From positions 23,597,023-23,661,022 of the forward strand of contig CAMZMU010000111.1 of NCBI GenBank assembly GCA_947311845.1: DNA of 64,000 bases, read 5' to 3'. A model generated the notes under the pieces. It did not search any database. It was given only the letters and a program-made list of their open reading frames with translations, and was not told where the DNA came from. This DNA is from Poa pratensis. Taxonomy: Eukaryota; Streptophyta; Magnoliopsida; Poales; Poaceae. Position numbers and translations under genes: made by a program. Position 1 is the stretch's first letter; each line of letters opens with the position of its first letter. This document shows, in pieces, positions 33,519 through 46,558 of this stretch.

Positions 33519-36254
33519 ATGGAAAACAACAAAAAAATTAGAGATCTTTATGAACTTTATATTGAATTAGGACATGATGCTTTTGAAGAGAAAATTAAAA
33601 AACCTATGGAGGCTTGTTTGCATAATAGTGGTAGTACTGTTATTAGTATGAATTCTTTGGACACCATTATTGTTAATGCTATGGAAAAGCCCAAGCTTGG
33701 GGAAGCTAGTTTATATAAAAATAATCTCTTTTGCTCCTCAGCTTTGGATGAAATATTTTGCCTTGATAATGTTTTGTCTCCAATATGTGATAATTCTAAT
33801 GATGCTTGTGATATTTTAAATCCACCTACTGAAAGTATTGCTTTTGAAATACCTATGGAAATAGTTGAAATGGTTATAGATGAACCTTATGTAGGAGATG
33901 GAACAGTCCATCCAAGTGACCACTTGTTGAAACTTAAAGGATTTTGTGAGTTGTTTAAGCTTGCAGGTTTATCAAGAGAAAATGCCATGAAGAAATTATT
34001 TCCATTGTCACTTAAGGACAAAGCAAGGGAGTGGTATGAGCTATTGGATGATCCTCATCATTCGGAGTGGAAGGAACTTGAATATCTCTTTTACTCTAAA
34101 TTTTATCCTCCTTATGAATTGCATTTAGATAGGAATTACATTTATAATTTTTATCCTCATGATGGAGAAAGCATTGCTCGAGCTTGGGGAAGGCTGAAAA
34201 CATTAATACTCAAATGTCCTAACCATGAGCTTCCTGAGAAAATAATTGTTAATAATTTTTATGCAAGGCTTTCAGGACATTGTAAGGATTATCTAGATGC
34301 CTGTTCAGAGGGCTCTTTCACAAGTAAGAAGGTTCAAGCTAGATGGGATCTTCTTGAAAGAATTCAAAACAATGCTGAAGATTGGGAGAATGACAAAGGT
34401 AAAGAATCAGGTATAAACTATGAATATGATTGCATTAAGTCTTTCGTTGAAACTGCTGGTTTTCAAGAGCTTTGTGCTAAATATGGTCTTGATTCTCATA
34501 TTATTGTTGATTGTTTTAGAACCTTTGCTTCTCATATTAATGTTCCAAAAGAAAATTGGGACGTGTATCATGAACCTTTCAAAGACACTTGCATGGAAAA
34601 TGAAATTGTTGTTAATGATTGCAATAAACAAGCTCAAACTTCTGAAAATACTATTTCTTATAAGCATGTTAATTTTTGTGGAATGCATAGACCTTGTGAA
34701 AAGAATCAAATCGAAGATGAATATTGTATCCATCATAGGAATGAAAAAACTAGAACATGGAACAGAGCTCTTGATGATCTTGGTGAAAAAGTTTGTGCCC
34801 TTTATCCTTTTATTTGTGAACTTTGCCATGAAGTGGGTCATTTCAATTTTCAATGTTCTGGTCATGATGATAGTATTTCGAATTTAATGAGTACTTCAAG
34901 TTTGTATTGTGATAACATGATCACTCCTAATCAGCATGATGAACTTACATTATTCTTGGGGTGTGAAGAGTTATCAAGAAAAACTTCTTTGTTAGATATG
35001 AGTACTCTTGATATGAATAGCGTGTTGCATGGATGTCATCTCTATTGTGTTAATAATTGCCATGCCAACACCTACATACAAAATATTATAAAGGATGGGA
35101 CTTTTCCAAAATATGTCAGGACTAATATGTGTTTTGTTCTTATTAATGAAAGAGAGGAATCCTCCCAAGTTTCTTCTGTTGTTTCTAACAATAAACCAGG
35201 TTATGTGGAGAAGCTTCCTTTCAAACCTCTCCCTCCTATAGATAAAATGAAGACAGGAAAGAAGAAGAAGAAGAAGAAGAGGAGTAAAAGGAGAGAGGAA
35301 ACGGTATCTTCCCCTAAACATGTTGCTCATATTATAATTGATTCTTATAATTCTGAATTCGATGATTCTGAACTCGATGATGAACCTATACCTGTTACTT
35401 ATATTAGTGATCATGATTGGGAAAAGCACACTTCTTTTGATATTGAAAATCTTTGGGGTACCAATTCTGAAAATGATGATGTTAATAATTGCCATACTAT
35501 TAGTACTATCCATGCTTTTTCCAATGATGATATGAAAAGCTCTAAGCTTGGGGATGAGGTGTTTGAAAATCCTTTTGCTACTGATGATTATATGTTTGAT
35601 ACATCTCCTTCTAGTAAAAATGATGATATGTTTACAGATGAGCACACTTTGGAAGACAACTATTTTATTGCTTATGATGACACTATGCCTCCAATCTTTG
35701 ATAATTATTATAAAGAATACTATGACATAGGTTATAATTACAATCATCCTCATGAAACTTGTCATAATTATGGAAGGATTACCCAAAACCATCTCTCTAA
35801 TATACAGCTTGTCTATAATGTTCAAGTTCGTTATGATGATTGTGATATTTTCAGTCCATCTACTTTTGAGGATAAAATTCATTATGATTATTCCATGCCT
35901 CCAATTTATGATGATTACAATGATGGATGTGATACTTTTACTCCCACTGCTACTAATAAAACTGTTTATGATTATGTGGAGAGAAATGATATTTTTATGC
36001 ATGGTGATCATGATAAGAATGCTTTATGTGATAGTTATATTGTTGAGTTTATCAATGATGCCACTGAAAATTATTATGAGAGAGGGAGACATGGTTTCAT
36101 ATATCTCAATAATATTAAGTCTCCTCTCTTTATGTCGAAAGTTTTGAAGTTGCACTTGTTTTGCCTTCCTATGCTAGTCACTTTGTGCTTCATTGATTTA
36201 TTTTCTTACAAGATTCCTTTGCATAGGAAGTGGGTTAGACTTAAATGTGTTTGA
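33519..36254 (+). CDS. Gag polyprotein of element C
   Basis: An uninterrupted frame of 911 codons from ATG 33519. Residues ~140-270 form a retrotransposon Gag domain: LSLKDKAREWYELLDD, WKELEYLFYSKFYPP, GESIARAWGRLKTLILKCP. Around residue 435 is a CCHC zinc knuckle, CELCHEVGHFNFQC, for RNA binding. Around 585-595 is a lysine run (KKKKKKKRSKRREE), possibly a nuclear localisation signal. After it comes a long Asp/Tyr/Asn-rich tail with repeated DNY/YDDY words and a hydrophobic stretch near the C-terminus (LHLFCLPMLVTLCFIDLF). No protease motif is seen. Gag would assemble particles around the element RNA; pol must come from elsewhere. The frame is unusually intact, in agreement with recent insertion. 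Confidence 0.8.
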   Translation: MENNKKIRDLYELYIELGHDAFEEKIKKPMEACLHNSGSTVISMNSLDTIIVNAMEKPKLGEASLYKNNLFCSSALDEIFCLDNVLSPICDNSNDACDILNPPTESIAFEIPMEIVEMVIDEPYVGDGTVHPSDHLLKLKGFCELFKLAGLSRENAMKKLFPLSLKDKAREWYELLDDPHHSEWKELEYLFYSKFYPPYELHLDRNYIYNFYPHDGESIARAWGRLKTLILKCPNHELPEKIIVNNFYARLSGHCKDYLDACSEGSFTSKKVQARWDLLERIQNNAEDWENDKGKESGINYEYDCIKSFVETAGFQELCAKYGLDSHIIVDCFRTFASHINVPKENWDVYHEPFKDTCMENEIVVNDCNKQAQTSENTISYKHVNFCGMHRPCEKNQIEDEYCIHHRNEKTRTWNRALDDLGEKVCALYPFICELCHEVGHFNFQCSGHDDSISNLMSTSSLYCDNMITPNQHDELTLFLGCEELSRKTSLLDMSTLDMNSVLHGCHLYCVNNCHANTYIQNIIKDGTFPKYVRTNMCFVLINEREESSQVSSVVSNNKPGYVEKLPFKPLPPIDKMKTGKKKKKKKRSKRREETVSSPKHVAHIIIDSYNSEFDDSELDDEPIPVTYISDHDWEKHTSFDIENLWGTNSENDDVNNCHTISTIHAFSNDDMKSSKLGDEVFENPFATDDYMFDTSPSSKNDDMFTDEHTLEDNYFIAYDDTMPPIFDNYYKEYYDIGYNYNHPHETCHNYGRITQNHLSNIQLVYNVQVRYDDCDIFSPSTFEDKIHYDYSMPPIYDDYNDGCDTFTPTATNKTVYDYVERNDIFMHGDHDKNALCDSYIVEFINDATENYYERGRHGFIYLNNIKSPLFMSKVLKLHLFCLPMLVTLCFIDLFSYKIPLHRKWVRLKCV

Positions 36255-39043
36255 TATTTGCTTCTTGATGCTCTTTTATATTCAACTCTTATACATATGA
36301 GAGCATCATCATCAAAATTATCATGCCTAGCTAAAAGGCTTTAAAGAAAAGCGCTTGTGGGAGACAACCCATTATTTTATTTCTGCAATTTTTGTTTTAT
36401 TTTTGAGTCAAGGTAATGCCTACTACTGTAGCAATACCTTTATATCTTTAGTTTCTTGCATTGTTGTGCCAAGTAAAGTCTTTGATAGAAAGTTGATACT
36501 AGATTTGGATTTCTGCGCAGAAACAGATTTTTAGCTGTCACGAATTTGAGCTTTTCTCTCTGCAGAAAAATCGAAAAATTCTGAAAAAAATTCATGAGTA
36601 ATCCTCAGATATGTACGCAACTTTCATGCAACTGGAGCTTTTCCATCTGAGCATGTTAAGTGCCTCGAAAAAATTCGTCTTTACGGACTGTTCTGTTTTT
36701 GACAGATTCTGCCTTTTATTTCGCATTGCCTCTTTTACTGTGTTTGAGTGGATTTCTTTGCTCTATTAAATTTCAGTAGCCTTGGGTAATGTCCAGAAGT
36801 GTTGGGAATGATCGTGTCCTTGCTGAACATGTGAATTTTTGATTATGCACTAACCCTCTAATGAGATTGTTTTGAGTTTGGTGTGAAGGAAGTTTTCAAG
36901 GATCAAGAGAGGAGGATGATACAATATGATTAAGAAGAGTGAAAAGCCTAAGCTTGGGGATGCCCCCGTTGGTCATCCCCGCATATTTCAAGAAGACTCA
37001 AGCGTCTAAGCTTGGGGATGCCCAAGGCATCCCCTTCTTCATCAACAACTTATCAGGTCACCTCTAGTGAAACTATATTCCGTCACATCTTATGTGCTTT
37101 GCTTGGAGCGTCCGTGTGCTTTTATTTTCGTTTTGTTATTTTAGTTTTCTGAATAAATCGGATCCTAGCATGCTTGTGTGGGAGAGAGACACGCTCCGCT
37201 TTTTCATTTGAACACTTGTGTTCTTCGTTTATCTTTAATGTTCATGGCGAAAGCTGAAAGCCTCAGCATTGATTGTTATTTGGTTGGAAACAGAAAATGC
37301 TGCGTGTGGTAGTGGTATAGTAATAACTTGCATAGTCTTGTAGATCATTGAACTTTGATGACTTGATTCTTTGCAAATGTTTTGAGGTATTTAGATGGTA
37401 AAGCTTGCTGGTTAATTAAGTTAAAATTATGATTGGATAGTTGTCTTTAAGCTTGTACCGTACTACAAACTCTATTTAAATTGTTGAAGGTGTAGTTGGA
37501 CTTGATAGCTTTCCATGTCTAAAAGTGATTCGTAATAACTAAGTTGTGCTGAAGGTCGAGGGATCTAGCGGGGTACTTGTGCCATCGTGAACGGCCCTCC
37601 TTGGAGTGAATTTTAATCATGCTCTTAATGTTGAACCTGCTAGTTGTTTGCAATAAACTTGTGAGTTCTTTTTGACTAATGTTAAGCTACGGTTTTTGGC
37701 ACTTCCACCATCCATATTTGCTAGCCTCTTCGGTGCTGTGCATTGCCTTCTGCTCACATTGAGAGTTGTGCATACTTCGCCAGTACATCCAAACCCGTGG
37801 GAGGACTTTCTCTTGTTCTCCTACACATAAGCCCATCCATCTTCCTCAAAACAGCCACTATACCTACCTACCACAGCATTTCCATAGCTGTTCCGAGATA
37901 TATTGCCATGCAACTTCCATTTTACATTACATGACTTGTTGTCATTCATTATTTATATATTGCTTTGCATGATTCTATACAGCTGATGTGTGGTTTACCC
38001 ATGTTACGCTAGATCATTGCATATCCTGCTACACTGGCAGAGGCATACAGTTTACATCATGTTTTAGTTCGTTGTGAGTTATTTGTAACAAAAAGTGTGT
38101 TGTCATATTAGAGTGTTGCCCCTAAAAGTGAAAAGAGCCATGGAGGCCATCGAAAAGAGAAACAGAAAAAGGAAAAAAAATAGAAAAAAGAGAAAAAGAA
38201 AAAAAAAAGAATAAAGAAAAAGGGGGCAGCATTACTATCCTTTATCCACACTTGTGCTCATGTTATAGCACCTGCAGTATTCATAGTCATCATTTGTGCT
38301 CATGTTTAGCACCTATACTCCATGTGAGAGAGTTTTCATGTTTTACTAGTATAACTATGTGGGGAATTTACATTATAGAACTTGGGTTGTATATTCCAAT
38401 GATGAGCTTCCTCAAAAGTGCTCTAGGTCTTCGTGAGCAACCAAGTTGGATGCACCCCCACTAGTTCCATTGGAGAGCTTTCATACACATATAGCTCTAT
38501 GTGCATCCGTTGCATGGCAATCACTACTCCTTACATGGCTTCGATTATAAGACTTCCTCTTGTCTAATGATCACTTATAGCTTTGTGAGACTTTCTTCCT
38601 TTGGCCTTCCAAACCCCCATTAATGTTCTCTTAGCCATAACATCCTGGTGTCAATACCAAATGCTTACGCTCACCGGTTGAGTAGACTTCGAAACAGTTG
38701 ATTCATGATGTTCATGTTTATTTTTACTTGGCTGAATCCTTCTATGTTGTGAAAGATTACTTGATGCTTGGAATTGAAGGATAGAACTCCTACATTGGAT
38801 ACTAAACACATCTTTAATGAACCTTGTACGGTTTCATGTCTTTAAAGCAATCATTCATGAAAACTTTTAGCTTGTTTAACTAACTTGTTTTGGTGTCTTT
38901 TATATCATTATAAACTTTTGCTTTGAATGATTTGATCTTAGCTCATATGCTTTACAATAGTATTGATCAAGATTATGATGGTAGCATGTCACTTCAGAAA
39001 TTATTCTTTTTATCGTTTACCTACTCGAGGGCGAGTAGGAACT
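36255..39043 (+). other. Noncoding 3' internal region of element C
   Basis: No gene in 2.8 kb. AAGCTTGGGGATGC, the polypurine-type word, occurs near 36952, 37011 and at the LTR edge. An A/G-rich run lies at 38164-38225. Confidence 0.7.
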
Positions 39044-39057
39044 AAGCTTGGGGATGC
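39044..39057 (+). other. Polypurine tract of element C
   Basis: AAGCTTGGGGATGC immediately before the 3' LTR. Confidence 0.7.
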
Positions 39058-39058
39058 T

Positions 39059-40651
39059 TGATACGTCTCCAACGTATCTATAATTTCTTATGTTCCATGC
39101 TAGTTTTATGTCAATACCTACATGTTTTATTCACACTTTATAATGTTTTTATGCATTTTCTGGGACTAACCTATTAACAAGATGCCACAGTGCCAGTTCC
39201 CTGTTTTCTGTTGTTTTTGTTTCCAGAAAAGTACTTCTGCAAATATTCTCGGAATTGGACGAAACGAAAGCCCAAGGCCTTATTTTTTCCGGAGTGTTCC
39301 AGAAGACCGAAGAGGAGTCGACGAAGGCCAGCAGGGGGCCCACACCATAGGCCGGCGCGGGGCCCCCCTCTGCCGCGCCGCCATATGGTGTGGGGGCCCT
39401 GCAGCTCCCCCGACGCTGCCCCTTCGCCTATATATTGCCCCCGACGCGAAAACTCTAAAAGAACAAGTCATATTCCAGAAAGGGTTCCGCAGCGCCGCCG
39501 CCATCGACGACAAGTTTCGGGGGACAGAAGTCTCTGTTCCGGCACGCTGCCGGGACGGGGAAGTGCCCCCGGAGCCATCTCCATCGACTCCATCGCCATC
39601 TTCATCGCCGCTGCTGACTCCCATGATGAGGAGGGAGTAGTTCTCCCCCGAGGCTGAGGGCTCTACCGGTAGCTATGTGGTTCATCTCTCTCTCCCATGG
39701 TGTGATCTTTATGTGATCGTGTGTATTGCTAGTATCGCTGAATACATTAATAATGTTTATGCTACTCAAGTGATTTTGTCTAGTTTCTGGAGTCATTGTG
39801 ACAACACGGTATCAAGGTGACAGTGTGGGTACTTGTGTGACTCTATGAATAATTTAGATATCTATCATGGCTTGTTCTTGGGAACTGTGGTGTTTGTTTA
39901 CTCAGACTTTGAGGTGTGCTTTTGCAGCCCTACGCATAGTACTCTTGCTTCATCAAGAAGGAGAATAATCCCGAGCAGTATTTACTTGTGTTCAGTTGTG
40001 CTAATCTAGTTGAATATGTAGATGTTACTCTTTATCTATTATGCACTCTATAGGTTATTTTAATATGAACTCCGGTACTCTCCACGGTGTAAAGGTGACA
40101 GTGTGTGCACCGTGTGTGATTCCTTTATGACGTTGTGGCGCTTGTTTACTCCGGCTTGAGGTGTGCTTTTGTAGCCCTACACAATGAATGGTGTTTGTTA
40201 TCCAACAAGAGAGTGTTTAAGAGTAGCTTTTATTTATTCAGTTATGAGATCATTGTTGAGAGTGTCCACTAGTGAAAGTATGATCCCTAGGCCTTGTTTC
40301 TAAGCATTGAAACACCGTTTACAACAAGTTCTGCTACATGTTTGCTTGCTGCCATTTTTATTTCAGATTGCAATTACTACTTATAATCATCCATATTACT
40401 TGTATTTCACTATCTCTTCGCCGAACTAGTGCACCTATACATCTGACAAGTGTATTAGGTGTGTTGGGGACACAAGAGACTTCTTGTATCTTAATTGCAG
40501 GGTTGCTTGAGAGGGATATCTTTGACCTCTACCTCCCTGAGTTCGATAAACCTTGGGTGATTCACTTAAGGGAAACTTGCTGCTGTTCTACAAACCTCTG
40601 CTCTTGGAGGCCCAACACTGTCTACAGGAATAGAAGCGTGAGTAGACATCA
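39059..40651 (+). repeat. 3' LTR of element C
   Basis: 1,593 bp, differing from the 5' LTR by eye at two sites (CTGTTGTTT against CTGCTGTTT near 39210; GGTTATTTT against GGTTACTTT near 40056). Confidence 0.9.
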
Positions 40652-40670
40652 CTCCCCGGCAACGACGCCA
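40652..40670 (-). other. Primer-binding site of element B
   Basis: tRNA-Asp match with one change (AACGACGCC for AACGGCGCC), 11 bases from the 5' LTR. Its first five bases are also the right target duplication of element C. Confidence 0.75.
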
Positions 40671-40681
40671 GAAAATAGTCT

Positions 40682-42054
40682 TGATAACCCACAAGTATAA
40701 GGGATCGCAACAGTCTTCGAGGGAAGTAAAACCCAAATTTATTGATTCGACACAAGGGCAACAGATGAATTGTCAGTTCAGCTGCACCTGGAAGTGGACT
40801 TGCTCGACACAGATTATCAGTAGCAACAGTTTTATGACAGTAGCAGTAGTGAAATAATAGCGACAATAAAATAAAGACAGCAGTAGTAATTGCAGTAGAC
40901 AACAGGATTAAAATACTGTAGGCATAGGGATGGATGAACGGGCGCTGCATGGATGAGATAGTTCATGTAATAAACATTCATAGGGCAATTGCAGGTAAAT
41001 GATAATAAGGTATCCAAGTAATAATCAATCATAAGCATGTGTTCCGTATTTAGTCGTACGTGCTCGCAATGAGAAACTTGCACAACATCTTTTGTCCTAC
41101 CAGCCCGTTTGCAGCGGGGCCTCAAGGGAAACTACTGGTAATTAAGGTGCTCCTTTTAATAAAGCACCGGAGCAAAGCATTAACACTCCGTGAACACATG
41201 TGATCCTCACGTCAAAACCATCCCCTCCGGTTATCCCAATTGCTGTCACTTTGGGGCCTCGGGTTCCGGACAATAACGTGTGTATACAACTTGTAGATAT
41301 GATCCAAAACAATAATTATCATCATGATTCAATAACATGTTCAGATCTGAAATCATGGCACTCGGGCCCTAAGTGACAGGCATTAAGCATAACAAGTTGC
41401 AACAATGACATAAAGTACTACCGATGGATACTAGGCACTATGCCCCAACAAATCTCACAACTATCACATGAATGATCTCATCCAATCCCTACCATCCCCT
41501 CAGCCTACAGCGGGGAATTACTCACACATGGATGGGGGAATCATGGATGGTCGATGGAGAGGCGGCGGTGATGATGGTGGCGATGATCTCCTCCAATTCC
41601 CCGTCCCGGCAGGGTGCCAGAACGGAGTTTCTGATCCCCGAAATAGGGTTTTCGATGGCGGCGGAGCTCGGGATGTTTTCTGGAAAAAGTAACGAACCCC
41701 AGAAGTTTTTAGGTCAAAGGCCTTATGTAGTCCAAAGGAGAGAGCTGGGGGCCACACAGGGGGGCCACACCACCCCTGGGCGCGGCCAAGAGCCAACCGC
41801 GCCCTGGGTGCGTGTGGGCACCCTGTGCCCCCTCTTTGCTTCGTCTTCTGGCTCCGTGGTCTTCTGGAAAAATAGAATTTCTGGAATTTTTCTGGAATTT
41901 TCCTGAAACTTTGACTTTCTGCACAAAAACAAGACACCAAGGCAATTCTGCTGAAAACAGCGTTAGTCCGTGTTAGTTACATTCAAATCACACAAATTAG
42001 AGGCAAAACAATAGCAAAAGTGTTCGGAAAAGTGGATACGTTTTGGACGTATCA
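40682..42054 (-). repeat. 5' LTR of element B
   Basis: 1,373 bp. It differs from the 3' LTR by several substitutions and by loss of about 23 bases near 40757, where GCCAAAGAATATTTATAAGC is absent. Confidence 0.88.
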
Positions 42055-42059
42055 CCAGA

Positions 42060-43133
42060 CAAAACATATGAGTCCTCACACTTAGGGTTTCCGACGGGAG
42101 ACTGGACTGGGTGTTGATGGAAAGTGTCATATGGGAGGGTCCTATACTAGCATGAGCAAAGGAGAGGCTATGGTCGGTGGCTCAACTTCGCATACACCTG
42201 GTATGGCGGGACGTGGTTGACACGATGAGTTACCGGATGGGTGTGGGCAAAAAGCGTGCTACCTCTGCAGAGGGTAATAAAACTATTCGAATAGCCGAGT
42301 CCTCGGATATGGACAGTTGGGAGGCTGTCCTCTGACCATGTGCAAGTTTTGAAAAGATTTGAGATTTAAAAAGGAAAATGAAGTGGAGGATGTTTTATGC
42401 AACTATGCCAACGGGCCGGCATGAGGTTGTTGGGATTGAATGACCGTGAATGGCTATGGCCGGAAAAGGAGGAATTTTGGGAAAATAAAACCTGGTGATG
42501 ATTTTTGGAGAAAAAGTTTATAAAGGAGACTTCTTACCTTTTTCAACAAAGATGTATTTACGGGAAAAGTTTTAAAAGAGACTTCTTACAAAAACAGATT
42601 TATGGGAAAAGTTCTAAAAGCCTTCTTTTTCTTTTTCAATAAAGATATAGAGATTTCAAAACAAGGTGTTATTAAACAAAAGTCTATCCTTCTCTTTTTC
42701 GGCAAGGATATAGAGTTTTCAAAGCAAACAAAATTTTATTTAAACAATAAAAGGGTAGTGCATGCTCATTTCGGGGGTAGTTTGCGAGTACATTCAAATG
42801 TACTCATATTGGTTTCGTCCCTGGCTATTGTCTTAGCCAGATTCTAAAGAGGAGCAGTTCGAAGAAGAAGTGGTTAATGACGTCAATGCGAACTAGGGCG
42901 CTTCCCAGTCAGCTGCCTGTAGGGTTGGCAAATGGCTTTGGCTCCACGTTGATTTGGTGAATTCCGCTGCGAGTACCTGATGAAGTTATGGCTTCAATCA
43001 AGTAAGTAAATTCATTCGGTATTTATGGGTGTTCTGTGATGCCAATTCGAGTTATGTGCAACAACAGACTGATCGTGGGATTGTTGCAGGAAACATAACG
43101 AGTATCTCGGATTGTTAATCCGGGGTCCCCACA
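42060..43133 (+). repeat. 5' LTR of element D, second segment
   Basis: Continues the LTR after element B, ending GGGGTCCCCACA at 43133. It aligns with 50246-51287. Confidence 0.88.
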
Positions 43134-46100
43134 GACTTGGTATCAGAGCCATCCTGACTGTAACAGACCTTAGTTAGCATGGACGATAGTTAGGAAAGAA
43201 ATATTTTGATAAAAATATATTGTTACCAAAAACATAATTTTTATCTGAGGAAGTCCAAAAATAACTTCCACTCTTCTCACCTTCTCAAATGTTTCCGAGT
43301 CTCATCCCTCTATTTTAAGATTTTCTAAGGATTTCTCTACTCCCTCTTACCCGTTCAAAATACTTGACGATGAACCCAAGTGAGACCTACTTAGCTAGCA
43401 CCTACAAGAAAAAGCTTCCATCTCAAATATTCAACATTCAGCATCAAGGTGATTGATCTGCAAATACCAAGATCGTCAGTATCAATAAAGCAAGAAACCT
43501 CGAAGACCTCAACTCAATATCGACAATTCCACTCAGTTACTACCTCGACAATCCCAAGTATTCCAGCTGAAGACTAAGGCGATAAAATGAAGACTTCAAC
43601 AGCCCTGTTTCACCAAGGCCCATACGAGAGAATTATTTTGGAAAGAAAAATATTACTACCTAAAATTACTTGTATCTAAGGAAACCTAAGTGTAGCTTCC
43701 ACTCTTTTCACCTTCTCGAATTATTCTAAACCTTATCTCTTGTCTAAAGGTTTATCAAAAGTTTCCATCTGTTGTCTTACCTCCATTCAAACTTACATAC
43801 TTGACGACACCCCAAACCAGACCTGGGTACTTAGCAACCCGAAGACTTCAACAGCAAGGTGATTTATATGCGAAGACCGATGATCCGTGCAACCTTCCGA
43901 AATCGCAGTAATTTCACCGCCAAAGTTTCCCACTTGGACAAGGTGAAGAAAATCCTCGAGATACAAAGACCCATAGGATCAATAGGATAAGCTCGTTTTA
44001 CTTGAGCAAAACCCATCTTCCACGGTATTAAACGCCTGTTGGTGCTAAAAGAGCCTTGATTAATCTTTGCTTGTATGTTGCATTTATGTGTGTTGTTTCC
44101 TTGTGTGTTTCACAAAACCCGTCTTGTCGGGAACCCAAAGTAACCACACTTTTATCGGTTGCTTTATTTTAGACTGTTTGCAAAAACCTTTTTGCCGTGT
44201 TGGCCATAGATGTACTTTTTGTACCCTCTCAAAAGTCCGACTTAGAAAAAAAACCCTTCAGAAAATTTTCTCCTAGTAAGAGAAGCAAGGTATGGAATAC
44301 TCTCTACCCCAAGACTTTGCGATCTTCTGCAAGACGGATACCTGCCTACATACGTCGTTTTGTACAACCACAGCAAGCCATCGAGAAAGATGAAGATTCA
44401 AGACCCGACGTTAGATGACACAAGTCGTGTCCCGTCGGACTAACAAAACAATATGAAAAACTAACATAACTAACATAATTTATCTAACTTTAGTTTCTCA
44501 TCTAACCAATTTTTGCAAAATTACTAACTGCTTTTTCTAGACAAAGGAAAGAGGTGCCATAGGACGACTCAACACTAGTTGGTAGAAAAGAGACTTTAGG
44601 AGGATATAAGAGTGTTGAACTATGAGTTTATTACTCAAAAGGATCATGATGAAATCAAAATTTGGTGGATGATGTTGGTAATATCAAAATTTGGGGTTTA
44701 GAATGGAAGTGAAAATTTGGAGTGGATCGATAAATTAATTAGGTTTGGACCGATGATATATTTGATTAATACTCTGGGGCTAACCAGTTGTGGACCCCAA
44801 CCATTGGTGGTTATCTGAAGCTAGAAGACGTGACCCTTGAATTAAGGTTTAGAAATAAAGATGAAAGTAATTGGATTTTTACGAAGCACTTGCTGATAAA
44901 ATGATGTTTGGATTGAATAGAAGCAAATAAATTAAGAAGAATACCTCGATGCTGGGATGTTTAGGGTGATTCTTAGCACAAGTGACCTTTGAACTAAATT
45001 CTTATAGAATTATAGGAAGTGGTCAATAGTGAGTTGGCAAAGGAGTAGATCGTTGTATGCAAGAAATAATTGGTGGAGGATAAGTGAATGTTTATCGGAT
45101 TCTAGGAATCAATATGACTTGGTCTAGTAGCAAGACATTCTAGGTGATAGAAGCTTTCAGAGCTTGTTACGCTCTGTTTGGATTATTCTTAGAAAGATCT
45201 TTTATCTTTGATTAAGAGATCAAGGCCCCAAAAGTGGGAGAGATAAAATCTGAATTTGGATAGAAAGTGGGTAAATTCTTGATGGTATGATCACATGATT
45301 GTTGGATGCTTTATTTAGCTTTGATGATATGATCGTGGAAAAATGACAACCTGAAGGAGTCGGATAAAATGAGATATGCCTATCTGGGAAAGTCAATCAA
45401 GAAATAATTGGTGGACCACTACAATTTTTGTGATAAAGTGTATTGGGAAGACTATGCCTAAAAGGTTTGATGAGTATCCGATAGATTGAATTATGCTATG
45501 ATAAAGAGTTATGCCCAAAGAAGATGATAGTGGATTAATAACTTTAGCTTGGGCAAAGGCCGTGTTTCAAATTAACTAGTTGATAGTAGTGGCCTTGCCA
45601 GAGATGTTGGAATGGTATTTTGAAGACTCGAGAATTGGAGGCCTAAGTAACGTTGGTTGTTTTGGATCTTAGGTATAATAAGTTTGATGTTCAGAGTATA
45701 GCACCCAACTCCCTTGAAAACTAACTTAAGCCCCTCAACCAGAAAGTTTTTCCGGAAACCCTAACTATTCTGGTGCACTCTAACTTACTTGTGAAGACCC
45801 CTGCGAAACTTCGTGAAGAACTAGAGCCAAAGAAGTCTTTCAGGACCAGCCCTTTTTCTCGCCAAGCCGAAGGAAGAAAAGCATGAAGGAAATCTACCGG
45901 AAGTCACTAAGAAGAATCAAACAACGGAAGCACCTGCTGTTGGCAACATCAACCACCAAGCAATTTCAGACGCCCTTAGAAGTTTATAACATCCCTCTAC
46001 TAACTAGAAACCGGAGAGAGTCGAGTGTTCAGACTTAACGCATCCTGAGAACAACGCGTCCCCACCTGCGACCCTCGTAAGGAGACAATATCAGGAAGTG

Positions 46101-46558
46101 ATATCTGCACCGACCCAAACATCGAGGAAAGACACCCAAGACAAAGATCGTCAAGCTACCTCGGAAGAATAATGTCCCCAATTCAACTCCAGCTGCAACC
46201 TTCAGGATGAACCTTCAAAACCCCTTTTTAAGGGGGGAAGACCTGCAATAAGTGTACAGGAACGTAGTAATAAATAGGTCCTTGCGCCTTAGCCTTGTAG
46301 TATCTGGAAGCAACCAACCAAGACAATCCATCCGAGTCAATCGTCAAATCAACCCCATCATCAAGGATCTGGACTCAGCACAAAAGATCGTCGACAAAGA
46401 AAGCCTCGCAACATCAATTGTCAAGATCTCACATGGCGACCTCACTGAAGAAGCAACGACCTCAGAAGTATAGTCAGCCCAAAACCCGTGCCCTCGTGCT
46501 CCCCTGTTACCACCGGGCAAATCTCGAGGACGAGATTTATTTTTAAGGGGGGAAGAGC
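43134..46558 (+). other. Internal region of element D, no coding capacity seen
   Basis: Holds the initiator-Met primer-binding site (43138-43150) and the polypurine tract (46545-46558). In between no open frame exceeds about 73 codons and none resembles gag or pol. The last 100 bases (CTCGAGGACGAGATTTATTT) resemble the end of chromovirus pol regions, suggesting a deletion derivative. Confidence 0.75.

Larger units (their letters stand above)
31816..40651 (+). mobile_element. Young gag-only gypsy element C (8.8 kb)
   Basis: Flanked by CTCCC at 31811-31815 and 40652-40656, inside element B. Both LTRs are 1,593 bp and by eye differ at only two bases. Primer-binding site for tRNA-Asp at 33419-33436, one long gag frame 33519-36254, then 2.8 kb noncoding, then polypurine tract and 3' LTR. 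No protease, reverse transcriptase or integrase. It has the same LTR start and primer as the Sabrina/WHAM-like group. Confidence 0.9.
23779..42054 (-). mobile_element. Non-autonomous gypsy element B (same family as A), host of C
   Basis: Flanked by CCAGA at 23774-23778 and 42055-42059, inside the 5' LTR of D. Minus orientation: 5' LTR 40682-42054, primer-binding site 40652-40670, gag-protease 31752-29087, ORF1-like 28276-27500, polypurine tract, 3' LTR 23779-25168. Element C is inserted between the gag leader and the primer-binding site. The layout is identical to element A and no pol is recognisable. Confidence 0.85.

Noticed and set aside
34992..36011. 339-codon minus-strand frame over element C gag
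   Set aside because: Low-complexity Ile/Met-rich translation opposite the Asp/Tyr-rich gag tail; antisense artefact.
43134..46558. Degenerate pol in element D
   Set aside because: I looked for reverse transcriptase (YVDD-like), RNase H and integrase motifs in all frames by eye and found none; a profile search could still find fragments.
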